Below the pieces are notes generated by a model. That model was not told the DNA's origin. It saw only the letters and a program-made list of their open reading frames with translations, and did no database searches. The translations under genes were made by a program, and so were the position numbers. Below are positions 33,917-44,863 of a stretch of 64,000 nucleotides of DNA, piece after piece. This DNA comes from Lyophyllum atratum (taxonomy: Eukaryota > Basidiomycota > Agaricomycetes > Agaricales > Lyophyllaceae): the NCBI GenBank assembly GCA_014905825.1, contig JACGCN010000036.1, positions 310,001 through 374,000 of the forward strand. The letters run 5' to 3'. Positions within the stretch are counted from its first letter, which is position 1; each line of letters opens with the position of its first letter.

Positions 33917-34749
33917 CTAAATCTTCCCAATTAATAGGTTTTTGAGCATCTCTCTGCCCGTGACGCGCGCCGTGTTGTAGAAAGTTGGTATATCGAGCGT
34001 CGACGTGATGGTATCTGCGAACCCGAAGGGAAGCATCAATGGAATCCAACCTATCATCCACACCGAATCAGCAATAGCGACGCAAGAACAGGTATAAGAC
34101 GTACCCCTAGCATACTCGAGTGCGAAGCACCCCTCATGCATTTTATATTGCTTGGCCGTACCTCGGGGGAGGAAGTGGACGCTCCCCGCAGGATACCTCT
34201 CCATCTCCAACGCGCCCGGGCGGAACGCCCATTGCTCTCCCACCAGGATATTGAAGTAGTCGTCAGCGGTGTGCAGTCCCGTGTGCCCCTCCGTCCCCAG
34301 AGGCGTGCCGAAGATGATGAGGTACTCCGTAACGCTGGCATGAATAATGTACATGGCGCCCATGGCCCCGCCGGCGTTGTTGAACACCCACTCGCTAGAG
34401 TCGGTGTTTATCCGGATTTGCGTTGACGGATACGTCGCGGTGAGGTTCGTGACGATGTGGTTTATCATTCCCGCCGTGTCATTTGGTGAAGCGGCGATGG
34501 CGTCTTGGGCAAGTTGGTGAAGGCTGGTTGGGTCAAAAATGTACCACCGGGCCTATAAAAGCCAAATGCATGTCAGCTACACGCCTTACAACATTTCAGT
34601 TCCAGGCGTACCTTGATAGTATCCAACCACCCGCAAGTCGCAACAAATAGGAGCAGCACCGCCAGCCGGGCTACCCATTTCGTTAGGCAGCTCGACTTCG
34701 CTTCATTCAACTTTTCCTGGGGTCGGAGGGCCTTTTTACTTGATGCCAT
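33917..34749 (-). CDS. ERG2: C-8 sterol isomerase
   Basis: It moves the C8-C9 double bond of fecosterol to C7 in ergosterol synthesis, in the ER membrane. Exon 1 from 34749 codes MASSKKALRPQEKLNEAKSS and a membrane segment (WVARLAVLLLFVATCGWL). The second exon gives ARWYIFDPTSLHQLAQDAIA, MINHIVTNLTATYPSTQI, EWVFNNAGGAMGAMYIIHAS, EYLIIFGTPLGTEGHTG, HTADDYFNILVGEQWAF, MERYPAGSVHFLPRG and YKMHEGCFALEYARG. The third gives WIPLMLPFGFADTITSTLDI and ends REMLKNLLIGKI. This is the full ERG2/sigma-1-receptor fold at the usual length (about 230 residues), with no break. An in-frame open stretch continues upstream of 34749, but the ATG there matches the expected start. Confidence 0.96.
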
Positions 34750-35114
34750 GAAAGTTGACGCGTCTAATGGCGAGAGAAGTTGAAGGAGAGTGGTGTCGTA
34801 CGATTTTTCGTGGACGCATTTCAATGTTCGCGCGCCGTCACATGACCTCAGATCTGACAGCAGAAGCTTTTGGCAAGCAAGACCAAAGACCAATGCTGCG
34901 CGGGCCGGCCAGCCTTTCTCTGCCATTCCTGACCGGCCTGACCACCATCGCTCGGAGGAACATAGGTGCATAGAATACAAATTTGACGATTTCATATTAT
35001 TTACGCCGTACGCACGATAATACTGATACACAGAAACGTTGCCCAGAAAGCCGAGAACAGAAAACAAAGCAGAATACAGAATCAGTAACTAGAATCCGAG
35101 TCCCCAGGTTCCCA

Positions 35115-36948
35115 TTAACTTGGCCCGACTGATACCTCGGCAGCCTCCACATTGACCCGCTCCCCGGACGCTTTCAGAGCCAGGATAGCATGCGCTATCA
35201 AGTCAATACGGGCCTTGTTCAAGCTGAGATCCAACACAACGCTGCCATCATCCAATCGTCCCGCGATGTAAACGCCATTCGTGAACACAACCTCGGTGGG
35301 TGTCAACTGATAGCGGTAACTGCACACCGTTCTTGTCGCGCCGATTGGGCTCCAGTCAGACTCCAAGATGCGCGAGGCAGAGACGTTGGAGACGACAATC
35401 GTTTCATGGGCGGCGGGGTTGGCTGGGAACGCTGTGACGGACTCGAGGGCGCCGTACGACTTGATGACGTGAGGCATTGCGAGGGACGCTCGGGAAACGG
35501 CTAGGAGCTGCGAGAGTTCGTACAAGGGGTATTTTTGCAGCTCGGCAACGGTCATACTGGGGTAGGGGAGGGGTACAAATGCGTTATGCGGGTATTGAAG
35601 GATGGAGGGCTCGTCTTCGGACAGCAAAGTCCTGAACGAGGCGAGGTTTGAACATTGGATAATCGATTTCGGGGATGTGCCGCTGGAGTACGTGGTCTGG
35701 AGAATATTCAGTAAAGGGTCAGATAAAGTTAGTGCGATAGGCTGACCTTAAGGATCCAGGCTACCAGGATATCGCCTGTAGTAACTTCGACAGAAGCCTG
35801 GCCTTCACTTAGGTGGCGAAGTTCACCCCGAACGCCATTGACGAGGAACGACAGAACATCCTTGGGCAACAAAACAATACGCCGGTCTGCCCCATACCAC
35901 AGCCTCTCACGCAAGTGCCAGGCAATCTGCTTCACGGCGCCTGCCGCACCCAAATTGGTGAAGCCACAGTAATTTTCCGGGACCTGGCTGCCCTGAGAAT
36001 TGTGTGCCTGAATTTGTGCCTCAAGTCCTCGTTGCACCGGATTAATGTTGAAACCGCTGGGTGGGAGTGGGGGCACAGGCCACTCCTGGCCTTTCATCTC
36101 GGCGACGACAGCGTGCATGATCGCGCCTGCGCCGACACCGTCGAATATCCCGTGCGAGCGAGCGAAGCCTATGCAAGTGTACGTCTTGCCGTTGTTGGAG
36201 GAATCAGCGGGGAGGTGTGTGATGTGCCAGCAGGTCAATGGATGTCTTGTCGACTCCCATACACTATATTGGCGTGGTGTGGAGGGGTGAATAAATAGAG
36301 CATGTGGGAGGGAGCGAGAGACGGCGGGTAGCGGCAAGGGGACGTAGTGGGAAAGCGGAAACTCCGAGGTCGAGGTAGTGAAAGCAAAGGTTTTATAGTC
36401 TTCTGGTATATCTCCCAGAGGTATCCTTATACGCCACTGCGTCACCTGTGAGTTTAAACCTTTAGACATGTATATTCGGAGGCTTGGCGTAATAATAGCA
36501 ATACGTACATCATCTTCGTTCTGCACGGACTCGAGGCGGCCAGACAGCACCCGCCACTTCTGCATGACGTTGGTCAACGCCTTGGCAAGTGCATCCGTGT
36601 CGATGGTACCTTCAACGAGCCATCCTGTCAAGAATGTAGTCCTTTCAAATAGCCTATCGAAGAGTGTAAGTGGGAAAGTTGCCTGGCCGTCGGGGGGAAA
36701 ACGAGTCCATGACGCTCCAACGATGTGGGGGGCAGGAGAAACCGTGGATGCTACTGATAAATTAAACGCCAGTCACTTGGTGGAAAGGGTCCCGATCCTG
36801 CAATCATATAAATGGTCTGCTCCGCGACGTTTCCATAGTACGTACAGACTGTGATCAGGGCTGACCCTCTGGCCCTGGTGCTGACTCTCCCTACCTGATA
36901 AGCAGTGCGCTGGTTTGCTGGTTGAACGAGGTACAATATACTATCCAT
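35115..36948 (-). CDS. HxxxD (BAHD-like) acyltransferase family protein
   Basis: The main exon carries TFPLTLFDRLFERTTFLTGW, ALAKALTNVMQKWRVLSGRL and GFARSHGIFDGVGAG. The HGIFD in the last is the HxxxD active-site motif of acyl-CoA-dependent transferases. The last exon carries RASLAMPHVIKSYGALESVT, ETIVVSNVSASRILESDWSP and the closing LNKARIDLIAHAILALKASG. Two-domain proteins of this type move acyl groups from CoA to alcohols or amines, often in secondary metabolism; the usual DFGWG motif is not evident. The first exon is unsure: MDSILYLVQPANQRTAYQ at 36948 is a good N-terminus, but the splice that brings it into the frame of the main exon could not be fixed. The substrate is unknown. Confidence 0.7.
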
Positions 36949-37415
36949 GACTGAAATGCCTCCGACAAAGTTATGGGGTTTTCTCCACGTGGGTCGATGC
37001 CGTGCGGCGGCCGGCCCGCCGCCTTACTAAGTTGTAGGCGCTTATATTTCTTCAGTTTGTCAATGTGCGGCCCAAGGTATTTGGATGAACAGAATGGAGT
37101 CTAAAAATCATACTGGACGGGAGACCCACCATCGTTACGACCAAGATTCATCGCACCATACGTAACTTTGTCGAGTTGTCAATGATCGTGATTGGATATG
37201 TCATGTCATTCACAGCAACAGTTAAGTACCCCTAGTCTGAGTCACTCACGGTACCCCTGGTGTATATGTCATGAGAAAGCATGGTTGCTTGGCTCTCAGG
37301 TTGCCTGCAATAAAAAATAATTCCCGAAGCCGCTATGCCAGACCCTTTGATAGTTATCTTGTAAATAGACCGCGCAGGTCTAGCCTAGCATCATTGTACA
37401 CATTTCATCTACATC
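36949..37415. other. Intergenic, nothing seen
   Basis: It contains a CACGTG near 36987 close to the acyltransferase start. Otherwise featureless. Confidence 0.4.
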
Positions 37416-39593
37416 TCACAGCTCGTCCCTCGAACCGTTCTCCGCGTCCAGAGGCAGGCACAACGCAGGAGTTGTGCCGGTGAACTGGTACTCACACTTC
37501 TCCAATTCCACAATGGACAGGAGGGCGTTCTCAATTCCACAGGAGAGAAGGAGCTGTCAAACGCAAACATAAGGACAGTGAAGACAGCTGACAGGCGCCA
37601 CGGTCTTACCACAACGTTGCGTTCTGGACCGTTCCAGCATCTTGTACCGTGTTTGTACATCTGCTTTTTGTAATATTCAGGTTCGCCGGGCTGCACATTG
37701 TCTGCTGTATTCCAGGAGTCGAACCGGCTACATGGGACGATCAGGACTGGTTTCTAGTAGAACTGTTGAGTACTCACCCGAGACTGAAGGTGGAGCCGCC
37801 GTTCTTGGGAATTTGTTTCGCCTCGTCGAAGAAACATAACTCGTAGGTATAACTATAGTGTGGCCGCTTATCGTTATAAATTTACGCATCAGAAAATTCA
37901 GTACTCACTCTCCGACGTCCTTCTTGAGGCATAGGCCGTCGAGCTTCTTCCATTCACCTTCCCGACCAAATCCATGGACGTTGAACAGCTCTGCGAGGTC
38001 CTCTTCGGCTTTTTTCTTCTCTTCCTGGACGGATTTGAGGGCGTTCTCCGCATCGGTAAGGGCCTGCCGTGCGCGGGAGGAGTCGGCTAGTCAAACCCTG
38101 TTAGTGGACAGAACGTCGCATGAGGCAGGTACAGACATACCTGAAGATGTATCGTCGCCCCTGCCTATGATGCCGAATTTCTTCAACCAGGAGACAAGCG
38201 TGTTCTTGAATTCCTCGTACTGAGGAATCATGGAGTCTGGCAAATAAGATGTCACGTTAAACACTGCCAAAGCCACGGTCACTACGGTATTGTGAAAGAG
38301 GGTTATCACTTACGGAGAGAACCATCGTCGTGCGGTGTGCGGATATGTTCCTCGTGTTCTAAGAGCAAGGAAACGTAGTCGGTGTTCAGGAGGGGATCGA
38401 CATCAGTCTCCAGCCTCTCAGCCGTCCATGCGTCTTCATCCGTCTCGTCCTCCTTTTTCTCGTCCTCCTTGGCCTCTGCTTCTCCTTTAGCTTCACCGGC
38501 TTCCGCCTCCTTCTCGGCCTCTCCAATATGCGGCAAACCTGAAAGCTCCTCCCATCCACGAACAGCTTCGAGGACAGCCATGTCCTGGTAATTAGGGTTG
38601 TATCCTGAACGTAGTGCATGAAGGATGTCGCCAAGAGCCTTTTCACGTTCGAGGTGTTTCTTGTGTTCACGTTGGAGGGCCGCCAGGGCATCGGAATGAT
38701 CCAATAGAGAAACGTAAAGTGCTGGCGTGGGCTATGAGGTCAGGGTCCATGAATTATCGAGGGAGTCAAGTACACATACGTGACTGCTGCTTGTGCTCCA
38801 GGGCCGCTTTCGAAATGGATTCAGTGCGATCGGCGATATCTGTGGACAGGATAAGCCGGGGAACGGGGCTGACGGAAGTTACAACAATACCTCTAAGCCG
38901 CGCAACCTCCTTCTCCTGAGCCTCAATCTCCTTAGCTGTGCTTGCAACGAGATCTTCCAGTCGCTGCTTCTCCTTGTGCGCGAATTGGATGTACGTGGAA
39001 CGGATTTTGGAACCCTGTTCAGCAGTTAGATACACGTTCTCGTACATAAGAAGGGTCGTTGCTTACAGTCTTCTGAATCTTCCGTTCCGCGTCGCGTTTC
39101 TTCCTGTACTGCTCACCGATCTCCTTACAGGCGTTCTTGCAGACACCAGGGCGCTCATCCGAGCCGTCGCAGCATTCCCGGTCTTCAAAGAAGATAAGCA
39201 TACCCTTCTTTGGAGTCCGGAGCGCACCTACCGCAGATACCGTCGTTAACTCGCGAACTGGGAATCTTGGACCCGATATGTCCCTTATTCTGACAATAGA
39301 ACACGGTATCTGGGCAGGCCCCGGTGCCTGTGCAATCCAGATTTCAGTCTATGCCAAGTCATATGCCATATCTGAAGAGGAGTCCAACCTGGCTCGTCGC
39401 TGCCGTCTGGGCAGTCACAAGAGTCGTCATTCACGAACGCCCATGGAATTTCCTTCGACCCGTCTAGGCATTTCCAATTTCCCGAGGCCGAGGGAATATA
39501 TCTTGAAACTAGATCTGGGCTGACACCGTATGTCTTGTCAATGCTTGCAAAGGCTGGTAGAGGGAGAGGCAAGAGGAGAAGCCATGGAATCAT
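37416..39593 (-). CDS. GTB1: Glucosidase II subunit beta (PRKCSH/GTB1)
   Basis: This is the non-catalytic partner of ER alpha-glucosidase II, which trims glucose from N-glycans. The start at 39593 gives a signal peptide (MIPWLLLLPLPLPAFASIDK), then YGVSPDLVSRYIPSASGNWK and Cys-rich LDLa-type repeats (DDSCDCPDGSDEPG, CQNKGHIGSKIPSSRVNDGI, CCDGSDERPGVCKNACKEIG). A coiled coil (QRLEDLVASTAKEIEAQEKE) leads to a Glu/Lys-rich acidic region, and then the C-terminal MRH domain (GTRCWNGPERNV, ENALLSVVELEKCEYQFTGT). The protein ends GSRDEL, an ER-retrieval signal. Many short exons; the order is clear though not each border was fixed. Confidence 0.92.
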
Positions 39594-39906
39594 CGTCTTC
39601 AGCGGTCGAAGCAATTGACGTGTCGCATTCGGCGATGTTGGTGTAGTATCGTGGGAAGCTCCTACTACTTATGGGAGCCTAGCCTATAGCGCAGTGAATC
39701 TAATCTAATCAGTCGAGCATAAGGCGGAAACGCCTGAAGCAGTAGTCGAATCAAAAGTGAAAAGGAGATAGGTTGAAATAGCAGGGGATATATACATGCG
39801 GACGCGATGATTACTGCCACTCAGCAAACGCGCCCTTGCCCACTCATGATTTTGAAGAGAAATAGTGAAATTATAAGAACCATACGAAAAGGAGTATAAA
39901 ACAAGG

Positions 39907-40669
39907 CTAAGTCGATATGTACACCTTCCGTAATTGCTCTACACTCCCCTCTGCGTCACAGATAGGACATGCACCCTGAATGTCATACACCATCTTTATG
40001 CACGGTGCGCAAAAGAGATGTCCACATGCGGTAGAGCAGACGGAATTGGGAGAGAGATTGCAGATAGGGCATGAAAACTCGGTGACAGAAACTCCATCTT
40101 CATTCTCCTCCTCATCTTCCTCTTCCACCACTGAGACGGTCTCGTAGAGTAATTTGTCCCCGAGATCCTCCTCATCCTCAAAGTCAAACTCATCGAAGTG
40201 TTCGAAGGAAGAATCATCATCGGAATATTCACCACTCTCCGAATCCAAGTCCGAATCTTCGTCGGGATATCGGAGTCGACCCATCTCATCTTCCTCGCCT
40301 TCGGCGAGTGTGGGAGAGGGTAAATCATCGTCTTCGTCGTCGCTGTCATCCCCATGCACAGACGAGTGTTCGATGTGCATGCGGAGACCAGCGGCGGTAC
40401 CGAAGCTAACGCGGCAGGATGCGCAATAGTGATGATAGCGGGAATAGACGTAATGCTATAATTAAAGGGGTCAGGATCGGCTAGGAGATAATATTGAAAG
40501 GGCAACTTGCATTACGGAGGTTGTTCCCGTTCAAAAATCTGCGTTTGCAGGTATCACATCTTGGGTGAGCCATGCTATCTTCGACGTGTTCTGCACGATC
40601 CTCGACGGAGGTAAAGTACAAGTCGCAGATAGCACAGTAGGATTCATTCGAGTACTCGAAGTCGGACAT
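39907..40669 (-). CDS. C2H2 zinc-finger / RING-finger protein
   Basis: Two exons (40669-40511, 40455-39907) give 235 residues. The N-terminus has three C2H2-like units (YCAICDLYFTSVEDRAEHVE; RCDTCKRRFLNGNNLRN; YCASCRVSFGTAAGLRMHIE). A long Asp/Glu/Ser-rich linker follows, then a C-terminal C3HC4 RING (CPICNLSPNSVCSTACGHLF, CAPCIKMVYDIQGACPICD). RING proteins are usually E3 ubiquitin ligases; the zinc fingers may bind nucleic acid or partners. The single intron has a GC donor (GCAAGT). No family name is known to me. Confidence 0.85.
40456..40510 (-). other. GC-AG intron in the zinc-finger/RING gene
   Basis: This 55-nt intron starts GCAAGT and ends ATTATAG. It joins LNGNNLRN to HYVYSRYHHYCASC in phase 0, completing the second zinc finger spacing. 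No GT donor nearby gives this frame. Confidence 0.85.
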
Positions 40670-41100
40670 TTAAGCTGAGGGTTGGTTGCAGGTGTGTTAA
40701 GATGTGATAGGTGTGATTTGCTTTGCGGAGTTCGTTCATTATCCTTCTCAGAGCTCCCGTTTTATGCATCTGCAGAGTGGATCCCTTCTCCTATTTTTCG
40801 AAGGCTGTGGCCGGCGCATGGTGGGTGCAATGACGATTCATGAGCCCCTGTGACGTGGGAGATACGGGATGGTGTGGGCTCTGGTATAGGGATGGACGGC
40901 CAGTCCGGGGTTATTGCGATACGCGTTCATCGTAGGAGAGCGTAAGAGGTTTGGACTACTTACGGTGGTAGTAGTACGCAGGGGATAAGCTGAACGATAG
41001 AGTCTTTGATTACGTAAGAGGGCCAAACATAGCACGCATCGCAAGTTAGGAAAACGGTTCCACCGACGACCGCTCCCAACAACGACGGTCCCTCAAGACA
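40670..41100. promoter_or_regulatory. Divergent upstream region, RING gene and eS25
   Basis: There are 431 nt between the two start codons. A pyrimidine-rich or TATA core element is not obvious. Confidence 0.3.
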
Positions 41101-41630
41101 ATGGTGAGTAGATTCCGCCCTTTTATCACACAGGCAGAGTCTCTAGCCGTCCAGTATGCCGTTCACCGAAGAGATGGTGGTCTGGAAGCGATTTCGAGCT
41201 GGATGCGACTCTGCCATCTCGGATACCGTTCAATCTCTGCACAGGCTGATTTTCCGTTTTTGTTGCTCAGGCCAAAGCTAAAGCACCAGCGCCGTCATCT
41301 GGCGGCAAGTCCGCCAAGAAGAAGAAGTGGTCGAAGGGAAAGGTCAAGGACAAGGCAGTCCACGCCGTCACTCTCGATAAGCCGACATTCGACCGCATCA
41401 TGAAGGAGACCCCCACCTTCAAATTCATCAGCCAGAGCATCCTCATCGAGCGGCTAAAAATCAACGGCAGTCTCGCCCGTGTCGCCATTAAGCATCTGGA
41501 GAGGGATGGACAGATCAAGAGGATCGTGCACCACTCGGCACAGCTGATCTACAGTGAGTTCTTATCTCCCTCGTCGTGCGATGATGTTATTGATTTAGTC
41601 GCAGCACGAGCAACGGCCGTGGCGGAGTAG
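41101..41630 (+). CDS. RPS25: 40S ribosomal protein eS25
   Basis: A small-subunit ribosomal protein. Exons 41101-41103, 41271-41553 and 41605-41630 give 103 residues. The first coding exon is only the ATG, followed by a 167-nt intron, a familiar layout for fungal ribosomal protein genes. The protein has the basic start AKAKAPAPSSGGKSAKKKKW, then VTLDKPTFDRIMKETPTFKF, SQSILIERLKINGSLARVAI (winged-helix part) and HLERDGQIKRIVHHSAQLIY, ending TRATAVAE. For the last acceptor I chose GTCGCAG rather than TTTAG, because it gives the conserved IYTRAT end. Confidence 0.96.
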
Positions 41631-42274
41631 ATATTTCTTGCCATAATCATCATGCTCATGTACACCACTGCACACTAAAATCCATGCTCTCGCGCCAAAA
41701 ACACTAAATCTTGTTACATCTTGAGTCGGCGAGGTCTTTGCTTGACCTGGAGTCGCAGTTAAATTATTGGCCTTCATTCCATGACACTTTTTTTGGTTCC
41801 CAATGACTCTGGACCATAAGATTGACGAGCCCCTGTCATTTTCCCAATGGTAATGTACTTGAAACTTTCCGTCATCGCTTGCATTACTTTGCGTACTGAG
41901 CGAAAAACGATGAAGTAGCCTTCATACGTATGCTCTATGTCCCTACCTATTTGCGCGTTCGTAGAATTTGGAGGATCGTCTCAGAAGGGATTTCCTCAAC
42001 AGCGTATACATGATATTCTACCATTATACACACTAGAACATGGATTAGATACAGGCGAGCTACCCCAGCCCTCCTCGAAGTCCCTCATGCTTTCCAAATT
42101 CAAATTGCTAGTGTCGAAGGACGCGATCACGAGCCCATCCATAAATAGACAAACATTCCCACCCACCGTGGGAACTCGAAATAAATTTCACCACCACAGA
42201 AAGTCCATAGCTCGTCGCTGCCGCCGCCATCCTCCACAACCCTTTCCCTTCCCCCCCTCCTCCCACCTCCAAAA
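41631..42274. other. Intergenic, nothing seen
   Basis: It contains the eS25 terminator region and the NOP58 promoter. Near 42160-42260 it is rich in C and CA runs, as in many fungal 5' leaders. Confidence 0.4.
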
Positions 42275-44489
42275 ATGCTCGTCCTATACGAGACAGCGAT
42301 GGGCTACTGCCTTTTTAAGGTATCAGATGAAGCCAAGATCGGGAGCGGAGACCTCTGGAAGGAGTTTCAGACTCCAGAGCAGGCTAGCAAATTGTACGTC
42401 TCAGTTCCAGCGACAGCTCAAGGAAGAAGGGGACCCTGTGGTATTGACGTTGAAACTTTTTTCCTTTTTCTTTTGATGATTAGATTGAAGCTGAAGGCTC
42501 TGCATCGGTTCACATCGACCGCAACGGCGGTGGAAGATGTCACCGCTCTACAGAGCGGAAAACTTGGGAAGGGGCTTAAGCAGTTCTTGACGGATGAGGT
42601 GCTTGGCAAGGGCAAGGGCAAGGAGTCGTTGTTGGTGATTGATCCCCATCTCTGTCCGTATCTCCCATTTTTCGGGGCAGGAGCGAAAAAAAAACTCATT
42701 CCCTTTCCTACCTTGTTTTTTTCTAGCCCGGTCAATATCAAAGAAGCTCAGTATATCCGTAAGCGCGACGTCTGAGGAGCAGGGTGAGCTCTGGCGGGGT
42801 ATTCGGGGTCAGATTACGGCTCTCCTGCAGGGGTTGGACCCCAAGGATCTAGCGACGATGAGCTTGGGTCTAAGTCATTCGCTTGGACGGTAAGTTTAAT
42901 ATAAAATGAGCGGCAAACATGCGATTTATTGGTCTTATATAGGTTCAAGCTCAAGTTCTCACCGGACAAGGTCGACACGATGGTAGTGCAGGCGATTGCA
43001 CTATTGGACGACCTGGACAAGGAAATCAACACATATGCGATGAGAGTGAAGGTGTGTTCGCTGCGTCATTTACGATACCGACTCTGAGAGTAATTTCTAG
43101 GAATGGTACGGCTGGCATTTCCCCGAGATGGCGAAGATTATCTCGGACAACGTCGCGTACGCCAAGGTTATTCGTCTGATGGGTAAGCCAACGACTCCAA
43201 TCCGCAATGCCCGATTCCTAATCCATATTCCACAGGTTTCCGAACAAATGCCTCATCAACCTCCTTCGCCGCTATCCTCCCCGAAGACCTCGAAGCCGTC
43301 CTCAAAGCCGCGGCCGAAATCTCCATGGGCACCGAAATCTCCGACTCCGACATTGCCCACATCCACTCCCTCTGCGACCAGGTCATCGCCATCACGGCCT
43401 ACCGCACCCAGCTCGCAGAATACCTCCGGAATCGGATGAACGCCATCGCGCCGAACCTGACCGCCCTCGTCGGAGAGCTGGTCGGCGCGCGCCTCATCAG
43501 CCACGCGGGCAGCCTGCTCAGTCTGGCTAAACACCCAGCTAGCACGGTGCAGATCCTGGGTGCGGAGAAGGCGCTGTTCCGGGCGCTCAAAACAAAACAT
43601 GATACACCAAAATACGGTCTCATATACCATGTCGGTCGATTCCTCTCTTCTCTTTACCTCACACCGAAATCTTATCTTCTGGCAGGCTTCTCTCATCGGC
43701 CAAGCCCCACCCAAACTCAAGGGTAAAGTGAGTAGTCTAACTTGATTTTAATGTTCCATCCCTAATCGAGAAACGTATAGATGGCTCGTATGGTCGCCAC
43801 AAAAGCCGCCCTCTCCATCCGCGTCGACGCCCTCACGGACTCCGACGGCAAATCCGAACCCTCCGCCCCCTCGATAGGCATCGAAAACCGCGCCAAGCTC
43901 GAGTCGCGCCTCCGCGCGCTCGAGTACACCGGTGACCTTAACGGCGCCAAACGGTTCGCGGAGAACGGCAAGAAGCAGCCGCGCTTCGAGATGCAGGGCG
44001 GTGCGCAGACCTATAACACGCAAGCGGATGCGGTGGGCCTGGTGTCGACGCAGCGCGAGGATCCGATGGAGATTGCGATCAAGGTGGTGTTGGATGTGAA
44101 GGAGGAGAAGAGGAAGGCGAAGGAGGAGAGGAGGGCGAAGAGGAAGGCGGAGAAGGAGAAGGGGGGTGCGAAAGAGGAGGAGGATGAGGAGGATGAGGAT
44201 GCTGATATGGATGTGGATGGGGATGTTAAGGAGTCGAAGAAGGACAAGAAGGATAAGAAGAGGAAACGAAGAGAGAGTGATATGAATGGTGTGGAGGAGG
44301 AGTCGAAGCCTAAGGTCCGTCGAGTGTTTCTTTTTTGCTCTGAAATCGTTGCTCATCGTTTGTGTCTATCAGGAGGAGACCGAGGAGGAGCGGAAGGCAC
44401 GGAAGAAGGCACGTAAGGCTGAGAAGGAGGTCGCTGTGGCCGCGAACGGTGACTCACCGAAAAAGAAAAAGAAGAAGTCGGAGGCATAG
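42275..44489 (+). CDS. NOP58: Nucleolar protein NOP58, box C/D snoRNP core
   Basis: A core protein of box C/D snoRNPs, needed for rRNA 2'-O-methylation and pre-rRNA processing. The start [20 protein letters not shown] is the usual NOP58 N-terminus. Next come [60 protein letters not shown] and [20 protein letters not shown]. The Nop domain follows ([96 protein letters not shown]). The tail is highly charged (KKE/KKD repeats) and ends [10 protein letters not shown]. Short introns, no frame break. Confidence 0.97.
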
Positions 44490-44863
44490 GCCGCCTTTTT
44501 CTCTGCATCTGATATTCAATCTGTTATATATCTTAGTCTATTATATGGTACCATTGTTGGCACATCGGACATTGAGCATTCGCCTCTCGGATGACCCATC
44601 GAACATTCCCATTGAAATGCTTTCCATCCATCCTTATGGCATCGAGCTGTCATGGATGTTGCTAGTATTACCATTATTTCTGACGGCAGAAATACTTAAC
44701 ACCCTTCTTCTCTTTCTCCCAGTTTTAATCGATGGTACTCGAATAGCACCGACGACCATTAGCTCAAGTTGTAGCCTGAGCTCGTCAAGGTATCAGCCGA
44801 AACAATATCTCATCTTCTCGTAAGTACAACAATTATTCAGTCAAGTACGTAGCGAACCCGGAA

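Noticed and set aside
37710..37740. tRNA B-box-like GGTTCGACTCC on the minus strand
   Set aside because: It falls inside a coding exon of glucosidase II beta, and no matching A box or cloverleaf could be drawn.
41104..41270. snoRNA host in the long eS25 intron
   Set aside because: A CTGA is present but no proper C box (RTGATGA) with paired ends was found, and no H/ACA layout is visible.
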